In this document: piece by piece, positions 12,531 to 24,278 of the stretch | Position numbering within the stretch: the first letter of the stretch is position 1 | How the letters are laid out: the number at the start of each line of letters is the position of its first letter | Source: Amblyornis subalaris | Lineage: Eukaryota > Chordata > Aves > Passeriformes > Ptilonorhynchidae | Length of the DNA: 64,000 bases | Direction: 5' to 3' | NCBI GenBank assembly: GCA_018881555.1 | Contig: JACAXG010000032.1 | Location: forward strand, 4,724,837 to 4,788,836 | The notes under the pieces: generated by a model | What the model was told of the DNA's origin: nothing | Databases searched by the model: none | What the model saw: the letters and a program-made list of their open reading frames with translations, nothing else | Translations under genes and position numbers: made by a program

Positions 12531-14329
12531 TCACACAAGCAGCTCAGCAGAAAAAAAGATTGCACACTCTTCACTTTGTTTTCTGGACTATCAGCAGATA
12601 TCACATACACAAGAACAGTGAGGCACACCTACGCTTCAGTTCCTATGTGGGACACCTTCTTTTGGGGTTTGGGATTTAATTACTGGCTGGATTCTGGTTA
12701 TCCACAGGAATGGACACTCAGGAAGAAGTGGAAACATGACTTTAGGCCCAGCAAGTCATCCAGCAGCTGCAGAAGGATGTCTGAGTATCTTGCCGTAAAA
12801 AACACTTTGCAATTTCTCATACTCACTATCTTCTCTCTCAGAGGAGGAGAGGAAGGAAAAGTCACAGATTCATTATATAAACCAAATGCCTTCTATTAAC
12901 AAATTTGTTTTCTTACATGACTGATAGCAAATCCACAATCTGGCCTGAATTGGGAATAATCATATACTTTCCTTCCTCTTTAGCCCTCTCCCTACCTCTG
13001 TCTCTCTACTTCTGTCTGCCTCTGTCTCTGCACTTGTCCTGCTTGTCATATCTCCTCCAAGATGCTCCCACTGAAAGTTAAAATTTCACATTTCAGTGAA
13101 ATGCAAGACTGTTGTTCTGGCTTATATCTTCACCATAGCATGACATTTGTATTGGCTGCTGTGCTTTCAAATTTCTGAATTACCCTTGAGTGTGTTTTGG
13201 CTATTTCCATCATTTTAAGGCCTCCCTTTTCCTTATGAGCCCACCTGGAAAATGGCAATAAAACTTACAAGCTTTAGGGGGCTTGTTTTCCAAAGTTCAC
13301 TGCAGCTCTAGTTGTTTTTAAGAGAGCTTATCACTTTATCAGGCATAAAGGATTGTTATTATTCTGTATGCCTAAATCTAAGTGGTTAAATGAACAAAAC
13401 AGTTTGGTTCGTGCAACATCTATTCAGGATGGGGTCTGTTAAAATACAGGTGACAAAACACTCAATAGTTTTAATTGTTTCTAAAATATCTCACACAACC
13501 CAACAAAATAATTCATCGTATAAGCTCCAACTTGGAACAAGAATATTGGAAGTTCAGTTCAAACAGTTGAAAACCATGAGAATCTTAAAAAANTAAATAC
13601 ATAGTTATTCATCTAAAGATGTCACCTATGACAATTTTGTTCTTTGCTGTATTAAATACAGCCTTTTGGTGTTCAATACAGCAGAATTACTCTTCTAGAC
13701 CAAAAAAGATCTCTCTAGATGAAGGATGGTGGCAGCCTAGAGACAAGCAAACATGATTTGCACTCTTTTAAGAATGTATACAAAGAAAATTCCCAATTAG
13801 TGGCACGGTTTGTGCTTTAAAAAGACATAATTTCTAAAAGGTGAGGAATGTTATGAGCAAAATTCCTGGAAAGGGAAATGTAAGCAGAGAACCTTGAATG
13901 AAACTTGGACATTCTTTTAGAAGAGTTTATGAAATGGCTAAACACCCACAATTTCACAATCAAGAAAGAACAGTCTTTGGCTATAAGCCCAACCTCATTT
14001 TGTGGAAACTGTGAATATAAAAGCAATGTATAAACAGAAAAGGTGGATTAGTTGGCAGTAAAAATGAGAAATTATGAACAAACAAAATAATTAATATGAG
14101 AAACTAAAAGCATGGGAAAATAATTCCTGCCTGTATGAAAAAGAGCAATAATTTTAAAAATTTTATTAAAGATAAAAATATACTAGAAGTGATATAATGC
14201 TGTCATTGGATAAGGATGTTAAATCTACAAAGAATCANAGAGAAGAAGGGTAAATTTTCAGTAAATATTGCTGTGTAGAAAAACAGATTCATTTAATCAC
14301 TTCATATAAAGATGATCCAGATTTTTCCA
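12531..14329. other. AT-rich unique DNA, no gene seen
   Basis: No gene is recognised. The last 200-300 bases may belong to the CR1 element that follows, whose left limit is unclear because of divergence. Confidence 0.45.
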
Positions 14330-15400
14330 GTCCTTCAGTTAGCAAGCAGGATTTTAGGCAGAATCTGCTAAATATTTTTAAATCAGTAGGCCGGATAGCT
14401 TGAATCCAAGTGTCCCTAGTTTTCCAAGGAGTCAGTTGAATCATCAATGTTACTTTAGAATAAATGTTGAAATACTGGTGAAATTCCAGAAGACTAAAAA
14501 AAGTACAAATGCTGAGCCAATATCCAAAAAGGTTGAATTAGGCAAGTTACTGGACATCAATCCCAGACAAATAATGGAAAAGCTGATAAAGCAGTAAATT
14601 TATATGATTAAGGTGGGCTGGCAGTTCTTTAAAGTAACCAGTCATGGGGTACACATCAACCTCTAGTCTCAGCTCTCAAGGCTTGATTGAAGCACGACCA
14701 TATGCAATGTAAAATATTCCTAACATAGTGGCGGAAGACAGTTGTGAATGACAGATGTAAAAAACTGTTGAAGAGCTCATAATGATACACAAAATTAGCT
14801 GACTTATTTAGCCAGGTGAGAAAATTTCAGCTAACCAGCTTAATACAGCCAAACTTCTGCAGCTGTTCTAAAATGGATCTTCAGAGATAAGCAATTCTGA
14901 AAAGAAATGTTGTAGAAACTGGGTAGGAAATACCTACAGGGTGATGATTTTGCCTCTGTATGTAATATTGATGAGATTGATACTAGAATATTGCATACAC
15001 ATCTGGTGTCCATATTTGGGGGCAAAAAAAAGCTGAAAAATTGGAAAGGATGCAGAAAGAACCTTAAAAATCATTTCAGGATGGAGAAAATGCCTTACAG
15101 TGGGGCACTCGAAATGCTCAATCTATTTAGATTATAGCAGATTTAAGAGTGGCTTGATTATGTATGCACATATATTCGTTAGAAAAAAACCTGAACTCTT
15201 AAAGGACTTTTAAACCAAAGCAAAAAGGCATAAAGAAAATCAATAAGTACAGGCTAAAACCAGACTAGTTTAGTTTGGAAATAAGGCACATTTTTCAGCA
15301 GTGAGGGAGATTAGTCAGAGAAAGCATCTACAAGGGAAAGTAGCGAATTCTCCTTCTCTTCATAATAATATTGGCTGAAATTCAGAAAGATGTGCTTTAG
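14330..15400 (+). mobile_element. Old CR1-family LINE fragment, plus strand, internally deleted
   Basis: Ordered blocks follow an ancient CR1 consensus of the kind seen in reptiles and birds. 'aaattccagaagact' and 'tgctgagccaatatccaaaaagg' are equivalents of the segment before the reverse transcriptase core. Then come 'gatgagattgatactagaatattgc', the stretch around 15047-15130 equivalent to 'cagagaagagccaagaatgatt...ccttatagtgagagactc', the block 'gctcaatctatttag', and finally 'ggaaataaggcacatttttcagcagtgagggagatta' near the 3' end. Most of the reverse transcriptase core between about 14620 and 14870 is missing or unrecognisable, and stops and frameshifts break all frames. It is a dead copy with no sign of recent activity. 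Confidence 0.75.
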
Positions 15401-16971
15401 TCAAACAAAAGCTATTCTCTAGTCAGAGATTTTTGCTCAATTTAACATATTAAATTTTTCAATTATTTTTTCTGCACTTAAATGTTTTATGTAGGATACA
15501 AGTCTTTTAACTTTAGTTGTCTACAGTGTAGACATCTGAACCTCAGGTAGCCTGTGCAGGATTGCTTTAGAGTCAAGAGACACTTAGGGGGCTGGATTTA
15601 TCTCACCTGTTTTAGAGACCTGCATTAGTATGAGATTAATTCTGAGAGGTTCCTCTTTCTCTCTGCTTTGAAAGAGATGTTATAAAAAAAAGAGACTATA
15701 AAGAGAATTTGAACAACTAGCTGTGATTAGAAATTTCCACTGAAAAAGCATGCATTTAGTCAGGTGAATCCTACCTAGGTTTTGTGTCTGAGCGTCAAGA
15801 AGGCATTTTGACAACAATNTTTGATCCATGTATCTAGTTCAACATGCAAAGCAGTGCCTGGATTTTTGCTTGAATTAGGTGAGGTAGACGTTTACGATAT
15901 TTCTTCTGTNCCTAATGCGTAGCTTTTTACATACATTTATTCAGATTTTTTCTTCCACTTTTTTCAGCATCAGACATATTTTAAAGCCTAACAATAAAAA
16001 CTTATGCTTTCCCTCCATTTCAAAAATAGATTTTCAAAAGGGAATTAAAGATAAAGAGTTGAATGTCTTTATTTGCTAATGACCCAACTTCTCATTGCCA
16101 CCCNGTAACCCAGCCTAGCAGGAGGACACAGAACAAAATGAATTCCAGTGTGAAATAAGATCTTGCTGTGATTCTGAATTTTGGGATGTTTTCCTGTTTG
16201 CTTTAAACTCCATATTAAAAAAAGGCAGCATAAATATTTCCAACAACAGAAGAAAACCTGAGAATGAAATAACTCAGAACTCCTCATGGACAACAAGCCT
16301 CAGTCACTGGGAACAGGTTCATGAACACACACAGAGTTAAAGGGCTTATGAAGATTGAGAGGGTTTGTGTTCGGAAACAAGCAAAATCTCCCACACCAGC
16401 CCTGGTCAATTTTTTACACAAACAACATGGCTTGAAGTCAAGGGAAGATTTGCCTCAGGAAGGACTGGAGGGTTGGATTCAACGTACTGTTCATTAGGGC
16501 TATTTTCCTTTTCTTTATGAGCCACCTGGGAATCTATCTCCCTGTTTCAACTGACATGAACCATTTTGTTTCAACATTTTTTTACTGTTCTAGCCTGTAT
16601 GCTTTATTGATGTTGATTATAATTTGGTTGCTCACCAATTTATATTGAAAGGAAAAGCTGCAGTCCAAACCCATTTCTGTAGTGATTTAAGAACAGCTAA
16701 TACGTACGATGCTTGGACCAAACTTTCTCATGAAATAGTTATTACTGAAATTTTTATTTTTGCTAAGACACCTTTTAATACCAAAGCACATTTCACTTAC
16801 ATATATTTTAAAGTGTATAACACTTCTTCTAGATAGACTATTTACTTAAATGAGAACATTATACAAGCAATGAAAATGATTAAGGACTTAAAAGAGGCAC
16901 TTGTGGAGCATCTAAAAAGAGTAGGATTCACCTTGGACATTATATCTTAACCATGTGCAATAATTAATGTT
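15401..16971. other. AT-rich unique DNA, no gene seen
   Basis: No gene or clear repeat. Single Ns occur at 15819, 15910 and 16104. The short open frames carry no recognisable domain. Confidence 0.5.
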
Positions 16972-17029
16972 ACATATATATATATATAAACATATATAAA
17001 TATATATAAATAGATATATATGTATATGT
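16972..17029. repeat. TA-rich microsatellite
   Basis: An interrupted (TA)n tract with scattered A and G interruptions ('acatatataaa', 'tagatatatatg'). It is likely mutable and of low melting temperature. Confidence 0.9.
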
Positions 17030-19589
17030 AACTTGCAGCACATATTTAGCCTTCCTGAAAATGATGAATATATTAATGCTCTGAAAACGAAAATAAAAAC
17101 CTTTTCTCCCTAAAAATAACTTCATTTCTTGAACTCCTTGCTATGAGACAATTGGGAAAAAAATCTCAGCATGTCTTTTTTTGGATCATATTTTTCAGAT
17201 TGCTCAGAGTACAATTGTAAAATAAATGAAGACTTGGAAATTTATTGGTTATCTATTTAATTAATGAGCTAACACACACTTTACCATCTCTTCAATTTCA
17301 AAATACATTTCTATGTGCTGCCATTTTTTTTGATTTATAGATATCAGAAAAGGTATACAAATATCACTCCAAACTCTAAAACCATAATTTGAGTCTTACT
17401 GAGCTGACACAATGTTTCACATGTGTTATTTTCCCCTTGAAAGAGGCATGAGCATTACCTAAATCAGTATATTGCTAGAAAATGGCCTTACAGAACAAGA
17501 TTAAACATGACCTAAGGTCCTATATGGAACAGATGTGAACTGTAGACTATCCATGGTNAAGGAGAAAATTTTCATCTGGAGTGACTGTTTCTACCAAATC
17601 GTCAACAATGGGATGTCTCTGGAGGTTTCTCATAAGTATGTGGCACTCCCTAGTGAATCATGATCAAACTTAAGAATACTTTTGTCTTCTGAAACTCAGC
17701 TCCAACTTTAAAATACTGCCGTGGTAGTGCCCCAGAGAAAACCTAAGCTCTGGAATGAGACTGTCCATATGCTTAAATTTTTAAGACACCTTTGGTCTGT
17801 GCCAACTACCACTTCCCCAGACAGCAGCTGAGCCCAGTTCAAGGCAAGTGTATTGGTCAGGAATAAATCCCAATAGACTCCTTGGATATGGCTAACTTGT
17901 GTTACGGAGAAAGGGGGTGGGTGTATGGATGTGCACTTTGCCCTCAGGTCCAGAAATCAGGCCCTGTACCATTTTCCTGACAGCACAGGTTTAGTCTTTG
18001 TGTACAATACAGCAATAAGGAAATCCTGTCCTCTGCCCTTAGGAGGATGTGGGAAATCCTAAAAGTATCTCTGAAAGAGATGAAGGACGACAAAAACTTG
18101 CCAGTCGAAAGAATGAAGTTACCTACATACAGCTTTTGCTGATCAAGGACAAGAGGCAATGTCAGCTGTTAGCAGAGTGTGCTGCTGGGGGCACAAGTGG
18201 TGATGGTGAGGGCAGCAGTATGGAAGGGTTGGATGGGTGGTAGGAAGAGCCAAAGGTTGGAGCAACAACTTCATGGCAGTGTCCCTATGACCTTGCTGAT
18301 CGCTTTCTGATCTCCTTCTTGGAAAGGTCACTGGCCCAGAATGGCTCACATGCATGGTGTTCCTACCTTGAAATGGTTGTACTGCATCTAACAAGGAGTC
18401 CACACAAAGACAGATACAGAAAGCAAATGCCAAGAGAAGAGCATAAGAACAGCATAAGCAGCTAGTAAAACTGCATTACCTCCAATTGCTCATAATTTAG
18501 GGACTTTCTGAGCTCAAGAGGTTTGTCTTGATTGAATTTGTCTGTTTCTACTCTTAAATTTTGGTATATAAATCATCCTGTGCCAAGAAAATCCACCACT
18601 TCACTGCACCCCAAGTGAACAAGCTTCCTACTTGGTTTTATGCCTTCTTTCCAGCTCCTGCTAAACAATCATACTTGTGGCCTCCTCAGCATCACTCTAG
18701 GCTGGATCGAAATTTTCCATGGCCACTCCCCCAGTCATTGCTTTACAGACNTGGGAGTCCCCATTTCTTTAGCATTCACAAAGAAGTGTTTCAATACCCC
18801 TCCCTTCGCCTGAACCTTTTTCAGTCCTAGTGTCGTATTTGGGTGATTGCAGCACTGTGCACAACTATTCCAGTTTTTGTGAATTTACTGAGTAGCACAC
18901 TGTGCTCTCTTTTTAAAACTACCTATTCCATTCCTAATTTCTAACAATTGGCTTATGCTTTTGTGCACTCCTGGTAATGTGAACTGATTGTGTCCACACA
19001 CTGCAACCCTTGGAGCAAAGCCTGACTTAGTACTTGCCTCATGGATTTGGCACAAACTGATCCACCGACCTCACATGATCTGCAGAGTTTGTCTATTGCA
19101 CTCTTCCCACTGGAAGCTCACAGCTGTAGCTGCCCTGCCACATCCCTGTCAGCAGCATGGGATATTCTCACAGTCCTTTTCTTTCCTCTCATGCCCTTTC
19201 TCACCTCAGCCCAGCCTAGCCCGGTCTACCCTANCACAAGGGCTAGATCTCCTCCTGCCCCCAGGTGGCCTAATTTTAGGACTGAAAGTTTTGGCATTCT
19301 TTAAGAGGAAATACCNTTTCAGCTTGCCCTAGATATGAAGACTGTCTGCTTTACCATCTGTCATATTTATTATTTTCTTCACAGTGACAACATANGTGTA
19401 GATTGTGGGCAGAAGGACTCAGTGTGAGGACAAAGAAAGGTCCAAGGTCCAACGGAGTGAATACAAGAACTGGGATTTGTGGATAGGAAGAGACATTGGA
19501 TTCTTGACTGATTCACTGGATCAGTCCTTGTACTACCTAAAAAATGAACCACAGGTTGTTCAAGAAGACACTTAGTTTCTCAGCTCTGG
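17030..19589. other. Unique DNA, no gene seen
   Basis: No repeat family is recognised. A moderately GC-richer stretch (about 18140-18420) gives open frames on both strands (up to 96 codons, minus) of low-complexity Pro/His/Ser-rich composition with no domain. Ns are relatively frequent from 18751 onward. Confidence 0.45.
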
Positions 19590-19965
19590 AACAGATCCTG
19601 GAGGTAACCCTATATATGGCACAGACAGCCTGAGGAACAGGACTGCGGCATGAAGCAATTAAAAGGTTGTTGCAAAGAGGAACAGAATTGTCTGTTCTCC
19701 AGATCCCCTGACAACAGGAAGAAAAACAGTATGTTTAAATTGCAGGAAGGGACAATTAGGTTAGACAGTGGAAAGAACTTTCTGACAGTGAGAAGAGTTA
19801 AGCCCTGGAATAGCTCGCCTGGCAACTGGTGCTGTTTTTCTTGCTGACAGGTTGTAAGAACAGGTTAGACAAACATGCNGGGAATGGTTTAGGTCTACTT
19901 GATCTTTTCTTGGGTCAAATGGAGAGATAAGATCACTTCTTCTGTTCTTCCCAGACTCACCTGCT
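19590..19965 (+). mobile_element. Old CR1 LINE, 3' end, plus strand
   Basis: The last ~370 bases of a CR1 element of an old type. Diagnostic blocks in order: 'aaattgcaggaagggacaat' / 'aggttagacagtggaaagaac' / 'tttctgacagtgagaagagttaagccctggaata' / 'aagaacaggttagacaaacatg' / 'gggaatggtttaggtctact'. These correspond to the CR1 consensus segments 'ttaggttagacattaggaaaaactttctaactgt...gttaagcactggaata...gagcaggttagacaaacacctgtcagggatggtctagat'. The terminal tandem 8-mers are not preserved. All frames are broken; it is a 5'-truncated dead copy. Confidence 0.8.
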
Positions 19966-22175
19966 ACAATATTATCATTTTTCATCCCAGATTGCTAGAG
20001 ATAATAATGGATTCTTTTTCCATGTTTTCCACTACTGCAAAGAGTAGCTTGCTACATACATCTAAAAATTCTGAGAGACACAAAACCACATTCTGTGCTT
20101 GTAAAAGTCAGAAACTCCACAGTTAAAGGATCTCTGCCCAGTTCTGCCAGTTTTGCTTTGTGTGCAGAAACTAAGTATGACACATTTTGTTTAATAATAC
20201 AATATTTACTCATTAAATATATTTACCCCGTTTCTTTGGACGTCTTTGCTTTTTATCTGTTGATTATTTCACAAGCTGAGAAGTAAAATGAGTGTTATGC
20301 CAGAAAGCTTCTTTTCAGAAGTTGCAAATAGAAACCACTTCAGAATACCTCTGGTCAGAGTTCATGTTTGTTTGGCTTTGATTACAAAATTACAGATATC
20401 TGCTTAAAGTATTACAGCCAAATACAGGCCCAGGAGGGATTATATTCCCAGTTTTGAGATTAATGCATTGTACAGCCTCTGGTCATGAAATTTAAAAGCA
20501 TTCTAAATAGTGGCCACTGGCCGTTTTATGTGACAGCCTAAATAATTAAAAAGGTCTGTTTCAATCCCATATCCATTGAGTACATTTTTGTAATGCTTTG
20601 CTGCCTAGAAATGGTCTCTACACCGAAATGTAGCACTAAAATGAAAATTTATCCTGTATCAGCTAGGCATCTGCAATCTGTTTTATGATCCTANAAGGAT
20701 GTATAAAAGAAATAAGCTATAGTTATCCAGTAGAACTTTTCCCCATTACTGCTGAACCTTATTCCTTCGGCTTCTATCCAAACAATCCGTGCTCAATATT
20801 TTCCTCAATTCTTTGTTGACTGCTTATAACCTACGTGGAAATCCTCAGACAGCTGGTTGGAAATCACCAGCGTCGCAGTGCCTGAATTCACAGGCTTCAT
20901 ATCTGGCTTTAAGAGAAGCCTCGTGTTTGAGATTGGTTAAGCATCTGTCCTTCTCTANAGACATGTAGGTGGAGTTGTTCCCAGAATTGTTTCTCCTATG
21001 TCACCTTCTCCATAAATACCCAGGTCTTTGCAGTCAATATGTTTAAGCCATGAGTGTGCTCTGCACGCCACTGAACTGCTTAGAGATCGTGCTCAGGCTA
21101 CAGCCAAAGGCTCCACAGTTTATTTTCAAGNTTTTCTAGGAAACTCCATCTCAGTAGTCAAGTGCAATCCTCTAGGCCTGTGCAAAGCATGTCTAATATC
21201 AGCTACCAAAAGGTGAAGGGGCAACTTGCTTCGAACCTGAGAGGTGATTATGGGATAGACACCTGCCTGAACAGGACACTCATCTGAGACATCGTGATAC
21301 AATNCCCCTTCTTGGACCCAGCACTTCGAGATTTAATCTTGAGTTCTAAACTGTCAGCTGAATGCTTTTTCTGCAGGGAAATCATATGTTAAACAGCAGT
21401 CTGAGCTTAACAAACAGGAACAGGAGAAAGCTGATGGGGAAGAGAGATTGCTATGGGGCAGTTACATGTCTAAAAGGTTATTTCTAGGTGTCTCGGCCTA
21501 AGACATCTGCTTATGCACCAAAAATTGATCCTCTTTCTATTCATGGAATCTCTTTCTATCAGGTGCCTCAGGCATGAGTCCTTCTGGAGTGCTGCAGATC
21601 ACCTCAGGAAACAGTGTTTTCCTTGTTCAAAGTCATGTGAAAATAAAAACTGTAAGTGTTATAAACATCATGAATAAAGAAAAATATTTTTTAGGATCTA
21701 TGAAACACTATTATGAGGAAATGAATTATTCTTATTGACAAAGGTTGATTTTATGAGAAAATTTGCTGAGACTACAGAAAACACTAAGTAACTCTCCGCT
21801 GACATCCTCTGTCGGTCTTCATGTAATGGCAAAGGGGTTGTTAAAAGCTCAAATGTGTATAGGACTCCGGGTTTTGAAAGAATGACTAGATATTGAAGGT
21901 ATTAAATACATTTATTTCTAAAAATATTATAAAATCCTTCATGTGGAAATTTCATTAAAAATATGCACACTCAAGATGTGATACTATGGGTGGGGAGGTG
22001 GNGGTGTCTTGTCTTTTGAAGCAGCAATAACATTTATGAACTTTGTATTTCCCAATTTTTTTCTCCATGCAAATTTTTTTTCCAAAGGCAGGAAAGTGGT
22101 GTTTTCTACTTCAGAGAGGATGTGATATGACATTGGCAATGTCTTGACTTTTTTTTTTCTTTCCTTCCTCTTTAG
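19966..22175. other. Unique DNA, no gene seen
   Basis: No gene is recognised. A long run of Ts and Cs just before 22175 (from about 22149) forms one of the best acceptor-like tracts in the window. Isolated Ns are dense between 19.2 and 21.3 kb. Confidence 0.5.
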
Positions 22176-22255
22176 GTTCTTTAGCGCTAGATACACAGAA
22201 GATAACAGTCCTATGGTTTATCTATAGTCCAGAGACTCAAAAACAATGATACAAG
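22176..22255 (+). other. Exon-like segment, 80 bases, probably non-coding or 5' UTR
   Basis: A near-ideal acceptor (T9-C-TTTCCTTCCTCTTTAG) is followed 80 bases later by the donor ACAAG|GTGAGT. All three frames contain stops, so it cannot be an internal coding exon. An ATG in an A-at-minus-3 context lies at 22247-22249, 'aacaATGATACAAG|gt', giving an open three-codon start that runs into the donor. It could therefore be a 5' UTR exon carrying a start codon, or an exon of a long non-coding RNA. This is the best-scoring acceptor/donor pair by eye, but no transcript evidence is available. Confidence 0.35.
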
Positions 22256-24222
22256 GTGAGTGAAACTTCCTGCTGTTGACAACGTACCATAAAGAGAAAG
22301 AAACAAAAAAAGAAGGGAAGGTGACACAAAAAAATTACAGTCATATTTGAATCATCTGTGTGATTGCCTTTCATATTTAAAAAGTTTCTAAAGATTTGTG
22401 TGACTAAAAAAGCAAAGGATATCCTGAAGAATACTGAGGAATTTCCACTTATTGTAGTTCACATGGATACCAGCTTCACACAAGTGAAGCAAGATGAGCA
22501 GGCCAGAAGGACAGTGTTGTATACCTAGGAAAAGAAAGTAAGCCAGACTGGACATCATCATGTTGTGGTGCCAAAGAAAAGGTAACAAAGAAGAAATCAG
22601 GTGTGACTAGGCTAGAGTGCAAAGGAGCCTTCAGGGCATGGGCTCCTGAACAACAAAGTGCATTTGCATCCAACTGCTGGCTTCAAAACTTTTTAGGAGG
22701 TCTTTCGGAAAGATTAAGAAGACACTGAAGAGGAACATTAATTTGAATACATAAAAGTAGCATTGTTCCTATAGGAAGCAATGGAATAGTAGCACAAGAG
22801 ATAAAGAGCAAGGCTAAAAGTAATGCATGTCTATAGTTAACAATATATTAATGCAATAACTGGCTACAAAATGGTACTATACATCTTCAGAAAACCTAAA
22901 AAATGCGCAGAGCTGTGTTAAAGGAGACACTTTGCCAGATAAGTATGGAAGATAAAATCTTATGATGAAACACTCGGCTGAGCTGTAGGATAGCATAAGT
23001 AACCAGAGCAAAGAACAAACTGTGCTGGANGCTTGCAGGAGATCTTTGGACTGGAAAGGAAAAGGAATCACTACTTTTTGTACAGCTTCTGAGGACACTC
23101 CAGAAATTAGTGCAGTGGGGCTAGCAACTCCACAGGAAGCTGGTTTGCCTGTGCAATATATTTTTGCACTGAAACACCAAGGAGAAAGTGAGCTGACACA
23201 TTAAAACAGCAATGACTTAGGTAGAGGAAAAAGCACACCTCCCATAGGAAGATCAGTCAGAGGAGCCACACTGGATGAGGTCTATTCTAATCTGAACAGC
23301 AAAATCTGTCTCATGAATGCCCATTTTAACTTTAAATATCATTATTTTAGTCATAACCACTCTTGGTTACTATCAGTGGATAGTCCTGTGAAAAGACATT
23401 ATGTTATTCAACATCTTCAAGCCAGTGCTATTAGCCAATACACAATGTTAACATCTCTGCTCTCACACAGTAGCTAAAAATTATCAGTCATTATTTGTCT
23501 GATATTTTAAGTTGCAGTCACACAACCGGACAGCTGAACATGGCCACCTTTAAACTCAAGTCGTTAATCATGCTCTTGGTATTACAGTAGATGCTATTAG
23601 AAATTGCCCATGTGAACCCCTTGGAAAGTACCTGCACATGGCATCTGGAGTTAGGAACGGAATGACTGGCAACGCAGGGCAGTGAAGCAGTCCCACTAGT
23701 GGACAAAGAAGATTAATAAAAGACTGGATTTACCTTTTATCTTTCATAACAACCTATGTTCATTCCCCTTTTCCTGTGTGTCGTCTGTTTCACCACACAC
23801 CTTTCCACTGAGCCGCAGAGTAAATAAAAACTGGTCATGCGGGTTGACATTGATAATATCAAGTTCACAGGCAGATATTTCAAACCCTTTATTAGTAAGG
23901 CCATAAACTACATATGCTGTTTGATTAGGATATGATGAAAAGAATTTATTAGCAGATGTGTATTCAGCTACACTGTTTTACTGGCAGCTTTATGAGATTC
24001 TCTCCTAGGCTGACAGGTGCGGCTTGCCAGCTGCCTTGTACAGCAAACAGGGGATGGAGACCATGCCATGTGCAATGATTTAATCAGTTACCATCAACTG
24101 CTGGAAAATAAACAAGGTTTTGTGCATTTCTTTCAGTCCCATGTATATTAATTGAAACCAAATATTACAAATGACACTGAANGAGAGTATCACTGATCAG
24201 AGGAGACTTAAATTTAATAGGA
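22256..24222. other. Unique DNA, no gene seen
   Basis: No repeat or gene is identified. The stretch around 23870-24130 contains several TAAT/ATTA and E-box-like motifs in otherwise unremarkable DNA. This might mark a conserved regulatory element, but a genome alignment would be needed to say so. Confidence 0.4.
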
Positions 24223-24278
24223 CACAGCCATGTAATACATAAATATAATAAAGCACAGTCATGTAATACATAAATATT
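24223..24278 (+). repeat. 31-bp tandem duplication (about 1.8 copies)
   Basis: The unit 'cacagccatgtaatacataa...' at 24223-24253 is repeated at 24254-24278 with one substitution (C to T in 'cacagtcatg'). The near identity suggests a fairly recent local duplication. Confidence 0.9.

Noticed and set aside
19951..19960. Minus-strand CAG|GTGAGT donor
   Set aside because: It lies in the 3' end of an old CR1 element and has no matching acceptor.
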